A program made the position numbers and the translations under genes. 64,000 nt of DNA from Wyeomyia smithii (Eukaryota > Arthropoda > Insecta > Diptera > Culicidae): positions 93,317,902 through 93,381,901 of the forward strand of contig NC_073695.1 of the NCBI RefSeq assembly GCF_029784165.1, written 5' to 3'. Positions 10,764 through 24,000 of the stretch are shown here, piece by piece; position 1 is the first letter of the stretch; each line of letters starts with the position of its first letter. A model generated the notes under the pieces. It was not told the DNA's origin, did not search any database, and saw only the letters and a list, made by a program, of their open reading frames with translations.

Positions 10764-12796
10764 AACCGTTCCTCTTTGATCTACAACCTTTGCGACGACT
10801 TCGACATGACTATTTTAAACAACGGCGAAATGACACGTATCCCGAAACCTCCAGCGCGCCCAAGCGCTTCGGATCTATCCTTATGTTCGATGCGCTACGG
10901 TTGGATTGCACATAGAAGGTAATCCTCGATCTTATTCTTATTTCAATTACTAACGGGTCAACTCGCATGCGACCAATTGACATTCCGTATGACCTCACAC
11001 GAAATGTCGATTGGAAGTTATACGAGAAAATGATTTCAAAAGCGGTCGAGTCGATTCAACATCATCCACCACTTGAAGAATACAACCTCCACGTGGGCTT
11101 GATTCTCGACGCCGCGTTGCAAGCCCAAACGAAGAAGTATCCCGGCGTAACGATCAAAGAACGGCCTTGCACTCCGTGGTGGGACAAAGAGTGCTCCGAT
11201 GTCTACACGCAAAGATCCGACGCGTTTTTGGCCTTCCAGAAGGGAGGTATACCTGGCGACTATATACGGTATTCGGAGCTTGATACCAAGCTTAAAAGCT
11301 TGGCTAAGGCAAAGAAACGCGGATATTGGCGTCGGTTCGTAAATGAGACGTCGAGGGAGACATCAACGAAAGCGAGGAGTCTTCAAGTCGGTGGATATTT
11401 GATTTTGCCAGGAAGGTATGTCTGGACTCTGTTCCTGAGCAAAACATTGCTCGCGATGCGATTCCGGGTCACGACGCGATAGAATCACTTTTTATGATGG
11501 CAGAATTTTCAGTTGCCCTCCTGTCCTGTAACAATAACGCGCCTGGGTAAGATAGAATTAAATTCAACTTATTGAAGAATCTACCCAGCATTGCCAAGAG
11601 GCGCTTGTTGAACTTGTTCAATAAGTTCCTGGAGCAAAACATTGTACCGCAGGATTGGAGGCAAGTGAAGGTGATCGCCATCCAAAAACCGGGAAAACCA
11701 GCTTCTGACCACAACTCTTATAGGCCGATTGCAATGCTATCCTGTATCCAGAAATTGATGGAAAAAATGATACTTCGTCGTTTAGACCATTGGGTCGAAT
11801 CAAATGGTCTACTATCAGATACTCAATTTGGCCTCCGCCGTGCCGAAGGGACGAATGATTGTCTTGCGTTGTTTTCAACAGATATTCAGCTGGCGTATGC
11901 TCGCAACGAACAAATGGCGTCTGCGTTCTTGGACATTAAGGGGGCTTTTGATTCGGTTTCTATTGACATTCTTTGGGTAAACTTCACCGACAAGGATTTT
12001 CTCCACTTTTGAACAATTTTTTGCACAATTAGTTGTCCGAAAAGCACATGCATTTTACGCACGGCGATTTGGCCGCTTTTCGCATTAGCTACATGGGTTT
12101 TTCGATTTCTCAGGTTTGGTACACAAATATCTTGGTGTCTGGTTCGACTCTCAGATGAAAAAATGTCAACAAAGAGTGAACTTTCTTCGTACAATAAGCG
12201 GGCAATGGTGGAGAGCCCACCCAGGAGACCTTATAAGGCTTTACCAAACAACGATATTGTCTGTCATTGAGTACGGGTGTTTTTGCTTCCGCTACGCAGC
12301 AAACACACATTTGATCAAACTGGAGCGAATACAATATCGTTGTCTGCGTATCGCCTTAGGTTGCATGAAGTCGACCCATACGATGAGTTTCGAGGTCTTA
12401 GCTGGAGTACTACCATTGAAAAACCGCTTCTGGAGCCTGTCTTCTCGTTTTCTTATCAAATGTGAGATCTTGAACCGTCCTGTGATTGAAAATTTTGAAA
12501 GGTTAATCGAACTTAATTCTCAAACCCGTTTTATGACATTGTATTTCAATCACATGTCACAAAATATTAACCCTTTTTCGAATATTCCAAATCGTGTCGA
12601 CTTATCAAATACTTCTGATTCTACTGTGTTTTTCGATGCATCCATGATAGAAGAAACTCGTGGAATCCGGATCATTTACGCGTGCAGCAGATCCCCAAAA
12701 ATTTTTCCAATAAATATCGGAACATCATCTGCGACAATATGTTCTACACTGACGGATCACGTCTCGATGGGTCCACTGGCTTCGGTACCGGGTCCA

Positions 12797-12996
12797 TATA
12801 ATTGCGTAGGTAGTAGGTAACTTAAACAAAACTTTTTGCTTTTTGAACATCCTATTCATTGTTTTATTGGTCACAAAGCTAGTGTCAACATCGCAGATGC
12901 TACGAAAAATAAAAAACCGGAGCAAGGAAGTGTTTTTATATAGGAATTGCTTCGATTTAGGTTTTGTTTTTCGTCATTTTTTACCTACACAATTGT
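12797..12996. mobile_element. small inverted-repeat insertion inside the LINE RNase H region
   Basis: The RNase H coding sequence stops making sense after 'GFGTGS' (about 12795) and resumes at about 12997 with 'WARSERDKLDNPASVYVAEL'. The intervening AT-rich stretch of about 200 bp has related ends: ATAATTGCGTAGGTA on the left and the reverse complement of TACCTACACAATTGT on the right, 13 of 15 positions alike. A target duplication was not resolved, so the class is unknown. Confidence 0.5.
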
Positions 12997-13808
12997 GTGG
13001 GCTCGGTCGGAAAGGGATAAGCTCGATAATCCTGCTTCTGTTTACGTCGCAGAATTAGCTGCAATTCAGTACACCCTAGGGATTATCGAAAAAATGCCCA
13101 TGCACCATTATTTCATCTTTACGAACAGCCTCAGTTCTATTGAGGCTTGGTGATGTCCCGGCTTATGCCCAATCACTATAGATTCGCGCATCTTCACCGT
13201 GTTAGGCTCGGGGAAAGTGGTATCTGTGCCTGTGGTGAAGGTTATCACGACATAGAGCACGTTGTTTGGTCATGCCCTGCACACCGTGACGCCAGGTCTA
13301 AATTAATAGCTTCTCTGCAGGCCGAAAGTAGGCAGCCGGCTGTTCCTGTTCGTGATGTCTTGGCGATCCGTGACCTTCCCTACATGTCCCTTATATACGT
13401 TTTCCTGAAATCCATCCACGCCCCAGTCTAGTCCTATTCCCTTCCGCCTACATCCAACTTAACCGCAAGTACACGTTTGGACCCCCGATTCTGGCAACTA
13501 GACCCCGCACGATACCAGCATCTAGAGGCCCGAGGAAAACTGTTCGTGTCTTGGTTTAGCAGAACATAACAAATAGCTGCTCATTGTTTTTGGCTGTTTG
13601 AAGAACATCATGACGCCCCAACAACAAATCATCAATTTTAAAACGCGTTTTAGTTTTAATTTCAACTCGTAGTCGGCAGCGAGGATAAAAAATTTGTCTT
13701 TAGTTTTTAAGATACTTTATGAAGTAAAATTCTAGATATAATTGGCTCCGTAAAACATTTACTTGAATTGTGCCGTGTCAAATAAACGTTGATTGAAAAA
13801 AAAAAAAA

Positions 13809-13820
13809 AACTTTTAAGTT
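13809..13820. repeat. right target-site duplication of the LINE
   Basis: The same 12-mer as at 8769-8780, following the terminal A run of the LINE. Confidence 0.88.
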
Positions 13821-14783
13821 GATTCGAACCTAAAGGAGTAGTAGAAGATTAGACACGCAAAAAGCAGTACGAAATTTGCGCTCTCTAGGTTTTCAGATTG
13901 TTACGCTGGATGCGTCAATTTTTATGGTTGGACAAAGAAGCAGGCCGAACGACCGGTACTTGGATTATTTTCAATATATGGCGGAAAGCTAGAGAAAGAA
14001 GTGTGGCGCAAGCGCCTAAATGACGAAGTGTACCAAGATTAGCAAAGAGAGCTTTATTCGAATGTTTTTGAAACGGAGAAGAAAAGTTTACAGAGAGCTC
14101 TACGAGAATTTACACCAAAATATTATATCTCGTCAGAATGATAGAGTGTCCCAAGGAAGACTGCAAATGAAAATGAGGTTGAAGTTTCCGAGAAAATTCG
14201 TATTTCTGAAAAGATGAAATATAGATTTGCTTATTCTATCGATGAGAGACGTTAGAAATAAGAACAGTGTTCCAAAAAATCGTAATATTCGAATCGAACA
14301 TAATGTATTCTCTAGAGAATCGAGAAACAATATTGCAAGTTTTCAAGCGAAATATTCTATTTTAGCTCAGGCGACTAGGTATTTTTTTAAGCACACCCAG
14401 AGCTTACTCATGGGCACTATCATTAGAGACAATTCATGATAAAGAAGTAATCTAAACCTTACAGTAGAAAGTAAATTAAAAAGAAACAGTATTGATGCAA
14501 TAAATACTGTGTAAGTTGAATAAAATTTTGTGAAAGTGTTGTTACAATTTTTCATGGCAAATTGAAAAGCTCATCTTGCGAAGACTTTAAATAGCAACCA
14601 ATCCGAGCTAAAAGTACGCAGCTACTAATCGAGCCTCGAAAATACTAATGAGTTTCCATCTACATTCTCGGCAGTTCGCCACAATGGTACACCATCATCG
14701 CAATCCGAAAGTCAGGCTTCACGAAATCGATACACCTAGATAGTAAAAAAACCTTAGCTAAGCAACATCTTTTGCTGCGGGAA
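13821..14783. other. sequence downstream of the RNF144 stop codon; probable 3' UTR in part
   Basis: The RNF144 stop codon is at 14784-14786 on the minus strand, so the transcript's 3' untranslated region must begin at 14783 and run leftwards. A minus-strand AATAAA (plus-strand tttatt) was seen only at about 14051, which is not decisive. The 13870-14200 stretch has long, broken plus-strand coding-like segments without a family I can name. Confidence 0.4.
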
Positions 14784-15050
14784 TTATCGATGACTTTGCA
14801 GTGCGACGGCGGCATCATCATAGTCTACCTCGGTTTCCTCCAGCTTGGCAGCACCGCTACAGATTCTACACTTACAGCACACAATACAGGGAGCCGCCAG
14901 AAGCAGCAACGGAGATGCCACCAGCAGCAATATCCCGAATCCGGCAAAAATTCCAATTACCTGTGCTCGATGCCAAACGACGGAAGCACGAGAATGGCCC
15001 AGTTTGTTTTTGCATGGTCCTTTGTCGTAGTGCCGCAAAAGAAAGTCGTC
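14784..15050 (-). CDS. RNF144: RNF144 coding exon 6, C-terminal membrane segment
   Basis: It begins 'DDFLLRHYDKGPCKNKLGHS', the last conserved block of RNF144 proteins, followed by a hydrophobic stretch 'VIGIFAGFGILLLVASPLLL' of about 24 residues. A Cys-rich juxtamembrane patch (CCKCRIC) and an acidic tail come next. The stop TAA is at 14784-14786. A membrane anchor after RING2 is characteristic of the RNF144/RNF19-like RBR ligases. Confidence 0.94.
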   Translation of the reverse strand, partial: DDFLLRHYDKGPCKNKLGHSRASVVWHRAQVIGIFAGFGILLLVASPLLLLAAPCIVCCKCRICSGAAKLEETEVDYDDAAVALQSHR

Positions 15051-18000
15051 CTAAAATTAAAATATATCAGCATAATCCAATCAAGAAATTTAGAGAAAAA
15101 AACTATCTCACATCTAAGCTAGCCAAACAGTACCAGCAGAAGACGTGCTTGCAGCGCTTGCACATCATCTGCGCACAGCCTTCGTCCTTCTCGATCGGAA
15201 CGGCGCACATCGGACAGCACTTAATGAGATCATTATCAAACGGGATTCCGAGCGCGTCGGTTTGGCCATCCGCAGCTAACCGTCGGGTGTTCTCCTCACA
15301 GGACATCGTCGGGTGCCACTGTATCGAAAGTGAAATTAGTAAAGCCGCGTATAATAGTAATTATCGTGACACTTACCGCCTTCTTACAGCCAGAGCAAAA
15401 GTCCTCCCGACAGTTGGGACAGTGCACGGCACACGCCGACGGCAGATTCGATGAGGATGAAGGTTGCAGTTGAACTATTCTATCGGAAGACGAGTTACTG
15501 TTCGATTGCTGGTTCTGGCCGACCATGCAGATAGTTTCACAACCGGCTCTCGGGCACCAGGTGCGAAATTTATCTAGTTCCACTTCTGCGGAGTAAAAAA
15601 AAAGAAGCAATAGATTTTTTTCCAAAACGTTACGTATTATGAACAATTTTTGAAGCTTGTGCTATCGGGCAGCAGGCTCTGGTATCACCCATACAAGAAG
15701 GGCGTCGTTTACAATATGAAAACCTAAATTAATCCACCTAGCGGTCAGACCCAGCCTTTCTCATTCAAACTTATTATTTGTAAAAATAGATTTACATGAA
15801 CGCTTTAATCCAATAAATGTATATTCACACTTAAGGTTCTAAAAAATTGATGTTGTAATCTATACATATCAAAATGCAGTCCGGTCTGTCTGTCTGTCTG
15901 TCTGATTCATATAGACTCGAAAACTACCGAACCGATCGACGTGAAAATTTGTAAGTAGGGGTTTTTGGTGCCGATCAAGGTTCCTATGATAGTTTGAGAC
16001 CCCTCCTTCTTCTGGAAGGGAGGGGTCCCATACAAATGAAACACAAATTTCAGCACATCTCGAGAACTAATCAACTAAATGGAACCAAATTTGGCAGGTC
16101 AATGTTTTTAGTGGTAAAAAATATGTCCATGATGTTTTGACACCCCTCCTTTTTTGGAAGGGAGGAGTGCCATACAAATGAAACACAGATTTCTGCATAT
16201 CCTGAGAACTAACCAACTGAATGGAACCAAATTTGGCAGGTGAATATTCTTAGAGGTAACAAATATGTGCATAATGGTTTGACACCCCTCTCTTTTCTAT
16301 GAGGGAGGGGTCCCATGCAAATGAAACACAATTTTCGCACAGCTCAAGAACCAATCAAGAAAATACAACCAAATTTGGTATGAGAATGTTTTTAGAGGTA
16401 ACAGATATGTCCATAATGGTTCGACGCCCCTCTCTTTTCTGGAAGCACATGTTTCTGTACAAATTTCTGCACATCGCGCGAACTAAATACCTCCCAAAAT
16501 GGGTATTTCCGGTGTCATATTGATGCCAAATCTGCTGAAAATGACCGAATACCACCCAATATGAATATTTTCAGAATTAAGGCGATGTACAGAAGCCAAA
16601 AGCCGAGGATGTTGTCATTTCGATAAAACCAATCATTTCAAACGATTTGTTATTTGACTTTGATCATATCCTATGACCGATCGTCGTGCATTTGCAGACT
16701 TTAAACACATCGCAAGGTATCAATGAATTTGGAACGTTCAAATAGTACGATACCACACTTGAATTAAGTTAAGGCCACATATATCGATCAAAGCAGGTAT
16801 AGTTTTAAATAGTCTTTGAATTTCTTTTCTTACCATAACTTTTGAGCCACATATCAAATTGTTATGAAGTTTGTTATTTGTGAGTTTGAGAGATGACTCC
16901 TTCGTATGACACTAGTTATGTTCAAATAAGTCATGTAATCTTTGGGATAATAGACTTTCGTTGTTTTATTAACAATTTAATACTTAATAGACTTTCGTTG
17001 TTGTATTAACAATTTAATATGCGTAAGTTCGATTATAATCAAATAAAATGGGAACGTATAGGGCAGCCAAATTTTGAAACCACATGTTCAATCATAATTC
17101 ATCAGTTAACGCTTAACTAGTCCGCTCATCTGATAATAATATTGATCAAATCGGTTGTGTAGTTCCTGAGATAATGAAGTTTCGTGATTTTCACATATCG
17201 GTACATTACAAACGAAGTTACAGTTCGATTACAGTAAAATTCAATAGGGTGTTATAAGGCAGCTAGACTTTTCATTTGACACTAATTTTGTGGAAATCGG
17301 GTCAGCCATCTCTGAGAAAATTGAGTGAGTCCAGCTATTCATAGCTGGATTTCACATTTTTAAACATAACAGGCAAAGTAATAGTCCGATTGCAAAACAA
17401 ATCAATAGGGTCTTATGGGGCAACTAGACCTTCCATTTGACACTGGTTTTATGAAAATCGGTCCAGCCATCCCTGAGAAACATGAGTGAGATTAAACAGT
17501 CTTCAAAACACGTTTCTTGTTATAACTTTTGAAACACAAGTTCAATTATTATGAAATTCAAAAGTTAAGGGTATTTCAGGTAGCCCGTTCATTTGAAACC
17601 AATTTTGTTCAAATCGGTTGTGTAGTTTTTGAGATAATGATGTTTCATGATTTTAACATTTTGATACATAACCTCTGAACTAAAAATTCGATTACAATAA
17701 AATTTAATAGGATCTTATGGGACAATAAGACCTTTCATTTGAAATTATTTTCATGAAAATCGGTCCAGCCATCTCTGAAAAAATTGAGTGAGAATAAAAA
17801 TCTGCACATGCACACACACAGAAAATGCTCAGCTCGTCGAACTGAGTCGAGTGATATATGCCATTTGGCCCTTTGGAGCACTTTTATACTTTCGGTTTTG
17901 CAAGTGATTGCTATACCTTTCTAGGAGAAAGGCAAAAAGGATAGCACAGGAATCGAAAAAATGCCCTGAAGCTCAAACTACTAGCTTTTTAACTATTCTA

Positions 18001-21000
18001 GTAAATTTAAAAAAAATATAAAAGTGCGTAAAAAATCGCAGGGAAATTGTTCGCTTCGTTTGTTGCTTCTATCTTTGCTTACGGCGGAACTGCATTTCAG
18101 TATCTGAAGGCTACGCACTTCCGACACAGAGAACAGACATTCAAGTTCACATTAAGAAATTTTAAAATCGTTTATAAAATTTTGAATCAAAATACGTTAA
18201 TAAAATAACTACATCTGTCTTTTGGTGCCCCAGTTGCTCTGCATAAATATTGCCGTATGGATATTTCATCGATATCAGTGTTTGGTTTGTCAGTGACGCG
18301 AGCGTCACATAGCAGGAGCATTATCACTTACCGTAAAAGACGGTTGCAAAGTTTTTACACATCCTTCGAAAATAAGATGAACGTCTGTTCTTTGTGCTTC
18401 CGAGTTGACTAGGAGCACCAAAATTTACAGGAGTGTTTAAAAAGCTATAATCTTTCACTGTATTTTCCAGTTTAAGTTCTTGTCGCCAGCTATAAACACT
18501 ATTTTACCCTAGAGCTCAAACTAGAAAAGACGAAAGAGTATAGTTTTCTAACCGTTCCTGTGATTTGTGATGCCATTAGCCAGTTCCGAAGTGCGTAAAG
18601 TCTTCAGAGAATTAAATGAAGTTTTCCCGTAAACAAACGTAGAACCAGGCGAGCAATTACTCTGCAGCTATTTGACGCACTTGCTAGGGGTACCAAAATT
18701 CACAGAAATGGTTAAAAAGCTGTAATCTTTTAATTTTGCGTGTTTGAGATCTAACGTTTGCATTAAAGAAAATGTACACGAATTGCCGATTTTTGATGGG
18801 TTCACCTTCGCACATACTGACGAAAGTACCCATGCAGCATCAATCAAAGTAATCCATAAGTCAGCAAAAAAAATTGCAGGCTCTATTATTCGCACTCTTA
18901 ACGTTATGGCGAAAACAGTGAGCTACTTCGCTACTCCGTTTAGAAATATGCGCGTTCAAACAACATCTTGGCACTATTGAAAGAAAGTCCTGTTCCGGAC
19001 GCCGATGACCCTGAGCGAGAAGTAGTTCCAAAGAATGCTGAAGAAAAAGACCAAGGGAAAAGTGGCTACAGGTCGATGCAACCGGCCGAACAGTCAAAAA
19101 GTATCTGGCGAACATAAACATACATGTCAGGAAGCGGCAGTTTCGTCCACTCTACGGGGCTGCAGGCAATGACGGCTAAATAAGATGGTCAAGTCAGATT
19201 TTCCGGCGAATCGCGACGTGGTGGTGGTGATGGACGATGAGACCTACCCTTCCCTGGACCCTGGATGTTAACGACTGGCAGGGCACTTCGTATTTTACTT
19301 TCCCCACGAAGAAATGAGCCCTGAGGTGAAGTTCATTTCACACACCAAGTTCCTCAAGAAGGTGCTGTGTGACTGACAATCAGCGAGAAAGGGATGTCAA
19401 AGCCACTCTTCTTCCGCTTCGGACTAGCCGTGAACGTGGAAATTTATAGTCCGAAGTGCCTGCTGGAAGTTGCGTCGTCCATCAGGAAATACCATAGGGG
19501 CAAAGATGGGTATTTTTTCCGGATCTGGCGTCGTCCCACTATTCGAAGCGATCGTTGGAGGAGATGGAGCGGTTGGATATCGATGTGATACCCAAGTCGA
19601 ACCCGGCCTACGTTCCTCATTGGATTTGTGAAAAAAGGCAAAAAATACTTCACAAAACTAGCTTCTATTGATTACTGATTGGTGCTTAACTATTGCTTTT
19701 TCATAGAACTTTTCCATGCCAAGTAACAATAGGGTTTACGTTTTATTGTTATAAAAAATCATGCTACAAAAATGTATGCGTCTTAAGCCCAACGTTTCTC
19801 CGGGTATTGCCAGATACAAAATCAATTTCCTATTTTCATGCTGTACTTTGTAATTCCTTCAAGAAGAAAACTAGAAAAAATTGAAAAAAATCAAAGAGGT
19901 TGTGTATCAAACACGATCGCAAGGTTAACGTAGAATTACCACAGCCTGTCTAATGTAATATTTGATGTCAGTAACTTATCAATACCAATAAAATAACTCT
20001 CAAAATAATGTGGCGACGCTAAAGAGATTCAAAGTGATATCTGTCGTATTTGGCTGTTTTACAGAAACCGGAAGTCATCATTTTGAATTTCAAAATGGCA
20101 TCTACAATTGATTTCTAGTTTCTTGACATCATTCTAATTCCGAAAATATCCATATTGGGTGGAAAGTCACCCTCTTGAATTTTAAAATGGTGCCTGGAGT
20201 TGATTTTCGGCCTCGGGACACCATCTCGAATCCGTGAATACCGATGTTGGGTGGCATTCGGCCAATTAAGGTCGTTTCCCAGAAACTAGAAGTAGAGCTT
20301 CGTAGCCGCAAGGTTACAGAGTTCGCTTTGACAAGCAGGCGGTAATAGGTTCGAATCTAAGTAGAACCAAGCTGTTCGTTGGCAAAAGGACTTTTAAGTA
20401 TGGGTTTATTCTCAGGCTCTTTCACAGAAAACTTCACTCTAGACTTAGGGGTACTGGGGGTAAGCCCGGCCCCCTAAGGGAAATGATTATTCATTGGCAC
20501 TTGATGGCGAATATTGTTATATTTCTTTTACAAAATCATTGCGCATATTGTTTTCTACAAGATATGAAGGTTTTCAGTACTTTAAAACTGTGTTTTTACA
20601 AGGAATAGTGAAGTTTTGAAACTAAGTTAAAAACGACGTTTAGCAATCAGTGCGGGTGAAACCGGCACCCCTTGGGGGTAACACTGGCACCTAAGTTTGT
20701 TCATGAATTTACTCGAATTAACTGAACCAATTTGAATTCGTAAAACGCCGAATGAGAGATCTTACATTTCTGTATGTTACTGTTGAATTTGGTTGTTGTC
20801 GGTTAGCTGGTTCTGGGGAGATTGCCGGAACAAGTTCCGGTGAACATTATGTATAATCAATTAAAGAATTTGATACTCGGCAAGCCTATCATGTGGCACT
20901 TCAAATCATATTATTAACTAGTTTCATTGAAGCCAGGATCACATTGCCAACACTGGAGCATATTTCAAATACCACCGGGAAAGCCGTCAGTTTTGTGACT

Positions 21001-24000
21001 TGATTCAGTACATTTGACACCTCTAATAACCCTTGGAATCATTCATAAATCATAATTCAATTAATTAATTTATTTATCAGCAAGACATCGGTTATAGATG
21101 AGAAATATGTGTCAGTAACATCCAACTAGCCTCAGACCATGTCGGACTTACCCCACTCACTGGGTGACGGTGTTACCCCGACAGCACACATTTGTTTAAA
21201 AAAATTATTTCTACAAATTTATCGCTTCAATTTACTTCAGATCGAATTCCTGTAATTGCTAACAATACAGGCAACAAATTGTAGAGCAACGAAAAATTAT
21301 CTTAGTCTTTCCAAATGAATAAAAGCTTACGTCCCACTCACGAAAAATTACATCCGTTTACGCATTTGCTGCAGTAGCGTATGTTTTGTCTATTATTTTG
21401 ACGTTCGACGTTTCATAGTGGCTTCGATGTGTCTTAAAGTGTCTAAAATATTAAATACCAACACTTCACATATTCTAAAACACAGTTAATTAGCGTTTTC
21501 TAGTAAAATCCTAGGGGTGACGGTCTTACCCTCAGTGCCGGGCTCACCCCCAGTACCCCTAATAACCACTGGTCCAAAGCTTCAATATCATAAACTAAAG
21601 CACGTTACACGCTGTTAGACTGACAGCTTGCAGGAGGCTATGACAAGGTCAATAAGAAAGGAAGTAGGTTACTAAGTCTGAAGGAGAAGACGAAAGCACT
21701 ATTACACGTTACAATAAGTGACACTGAAAAAAGGTAAAAACAAAAATGTGCGAATTTGTGCAAAAGCATCCAAACAATGCCACAAAAGATAAAAAAAACT
21801 ATTGATCGCAGTGGGGTCTCTAAAAAAAACCAAAAGTCATCATCTTGAACTTCAAATGGCATCTGAAGTTGATTTTCGGAATCAGTGCATCTTTTTGATT
21901 CCAAAAATACCCACATTAGGTGTAGCTAGTCATTTTTCGATGTTTTTCAGAAACCGGACTACCATGGACTTCAAAATTACGTCTGAGGTCGATTTTAAGT
22001 CTCTGGGTATCATTCTGATTCCGGAAGTTTCACAGAAACCGGAAGTCACCATTCAGACCTTCAAAATGGTGCCTGGAGTTGATTTCCAGTTTCTGAGCAT
22101 CGTTTATTTCCAGTTTCTGAGCATCGTTTATAATATTCTTATTAGGTGTTATTTGTCAATTTTTTTTTAACTGAAAGTCTCCATCTTAAATTTCATAGTT
22201 GCGTCTGGAGTCGATTTTTGGCTTCTGGGTATCATTTAGATTCCAGAAATAACCATATTGGGTAGTATTCATTTTCGGAAACCGGAAATCGTCAACTTGG
22301 ATTTGAAAATGTTGTCTGGATTGGATTTCCGGTCCCTGAATATCATATAGATTCCGGAATGACAATTTTCAGCTATTTTCCAGAAACCCGACCTTGCCAT
22401 TTTATATTTTAAAATGGCGTCCTGTGGTCGATTTTGGCTTCTGTGCATGATCCCGTAACGAAAATACCCATATTGGAAGCCAGAAGTCACCATCTTCAAT
22501 TTCAAAACGGCGTCTGAATTTGGTCTCCGGTTATTGGGCATCATCTCGGTTTCGGAATGCATAGTTTTGGGTTTTTTCCATAACTAGAAGTTGCACTTCA
22601 GTTTTCAAAATGGCGTCTGGAGTAAATTTTTGGCCTATGGATGTGCATCATCTCGATTACCGAAATACCCATTTTGATTCCAGGAATACACCCACAATAA
22701 ACGGAGAAGATTTTGTTACTCTCGGGTAACATTTTATTGCTTTTTGTGTCTTATGACCGCGCATTAGACACAAAAAGTAGTAACCAAAAAGTAACAAAAT
22801 ATATGACGGCCACATGCTTGTATGTGTTTCTGCAGGGGGACATTCAACCAAAAGCCGTAATGCATGTATGAGCAAGACTTCACTCGGTGTATTTGTATTA
22901 TTGCAGCTATCAGGTTCATTTCTGTTCCCTTCATTCACACATGAGCAGAATCTCAACGGTGAACCTCAAAAGTCAAAATAGAAACGTCACTGTTTCGTTC
23001 CCCACGGTCGACTTGAAAATGAAAAATGACCAGAGTTGCTGGAGATGGGAATATGGGTTATCTAGATGGGTACGTGTTTTGTATCATCGAACAGATCTCA
23101 ATGCGTTCCCATGGAGCAATGAGTGTGTGTTTTCACCATGTCTTGCATCCGCTAGCTAGAAAGGAAATACTTGTGCTTTTCTCAAACGATTGTAGAACGC
23201 AAATTAAGTCTTTGGAATTATCAACGTTTTCTTACTGTATGACGGAGAAAAAAATGACACCTGGCAGCTTTCGTCATATTTTTTCTCTACTCCGTGTGCG
23301 TATGACGGATAAACTAATATGCACTCTCCGTATGAATTAAAGATGCAAGAAACATGTGCAAAATATTCAATAGTATGTGTTTTTTGTTGACTGGCGGTTA
23401 ATGTTATTACCTTTTAAGTAATAAATTAAATAGAAAGAGGAGCATTTTTTGTTATTACTTACGAAGAAACAAGTGACAATTTTGCGTGTGATTGTAACGG
23501 CCATAGTCATGATCTCGTACCATGTGCAACACACATGACATGTATGTCATTAAGTAACAAATCTATTACAAAACGGAGAATGAATGGTTATTGCTTTTAA
23601 AGTAACAAGGAAAAGTTATGGGTGTAGTTTTTGAGTCTAAAGGTGACAGATAGACAGACAGACAGACAATCGCATTTATAGATTTAGAAGATAGAAAAAT
23701 TTAAAGTAATATTTTTTCTTACAGCGAATTTTCTCAAAAAAAAAACATAATATCTGTAATTATTTTGCCGTAATTTTGATTTTGATTTGATTTGTATTTT
23801 TTCAAACAAAAAACAGTATACGGCCTGTTGAAAAAGATAGGGATTTTTTTTCTTTATTATAGAGACTTTCAGTCTTCGACTGGTTCGTCTCTTAAAGATA
23901 GGGTGAAATCACCTTAAGTTATGCGAAAAATTCCCTCAAGAATTCCAGAAACCCTTTATTGGGAAACATCTTAGTCGGCATTCATAAATTACGTAACGCT

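Larger units (their letters stand above)
10233..13431 (+). pseudogene. LINE ORF2 (endonuclease, reverse transcriptase, RNase H), multiply broken
   Basis: ORF2 starts 5 bases after the ORF1 stop at the ATG of 10233, but a TGA stops it after 11 codons. The apurinic-type endonuclease is recognisable from 'FSLCETWL' (about 10360) to 'LILGDFNSHG' (about 10652), which holds the catalytic GDFN motif. It is then cut by a 43 bp insertion and later stops. Linker region: 10967-11400. The reverse transcriptase at 11572-12012 keeps 'YRPIAMLSCIQKLMEKM' and motif A (AFLDIKGAFDSV). The stretch holding the PQG and ADD catalytic motifs is deleted, and the frame resumes at about 12113 with 'KYLGVWFDS'. The RNase H signature (FYTDGS) at about 12738 is split by an inserted segment. 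A further deletion joins 'SSIEA' to the C-terminal CCHC-like 'CACGEGYHDIEHVVWSC' (13228-13278). Confidence 0.88.
8781..13808 (+). mobile_element. I-group non-LTR retrotransposon (LINE), near full length, decayed ORF2
   Basis: The element has a 5' leader, a gag-like ORF1, an ORF2 with endonuclease, reverse transcriptase and RNase H remnants, and a poly(A) tail at about 13795-13808. It is flanked by matching target-site duplications AACTTTTAAGTT at 8769-8780 and 13809-13820, which fix both ends. Presence of an RNase H domain ('FYTDGSRLDGSTGFG', from about 12738) and three CCHC knuckles in ORF1 point to the I/Loner/LOA group rather than jockey. ORF2 carries stops, large internal deletions and two small insertions, so the copy cannot move by itself. 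It lies about 1 kb beyond the RNF144 stop codon, in opposite orientation. Confidence 0.92.

Noticed and set aside
14801..15454. Long plus-strand frame of 217 codons
   Set aside because: It runs antisense to RNF144 exons 4-6, which are strongly supported by domains and splice sites. It is a shadow of them.
15975..16450. CRISPR-like array because of regularly spaced repeats
   Set aside because: The units are about 125 bp, diverged and without short conserved repeats and unique spacers, and the genome is eukaryotic.
20300..20375. Functional tRNA gene
   Set aside because: A- and B-boxes are present but acceptor and anticodon stems do not form, so it is a SINE promoter.
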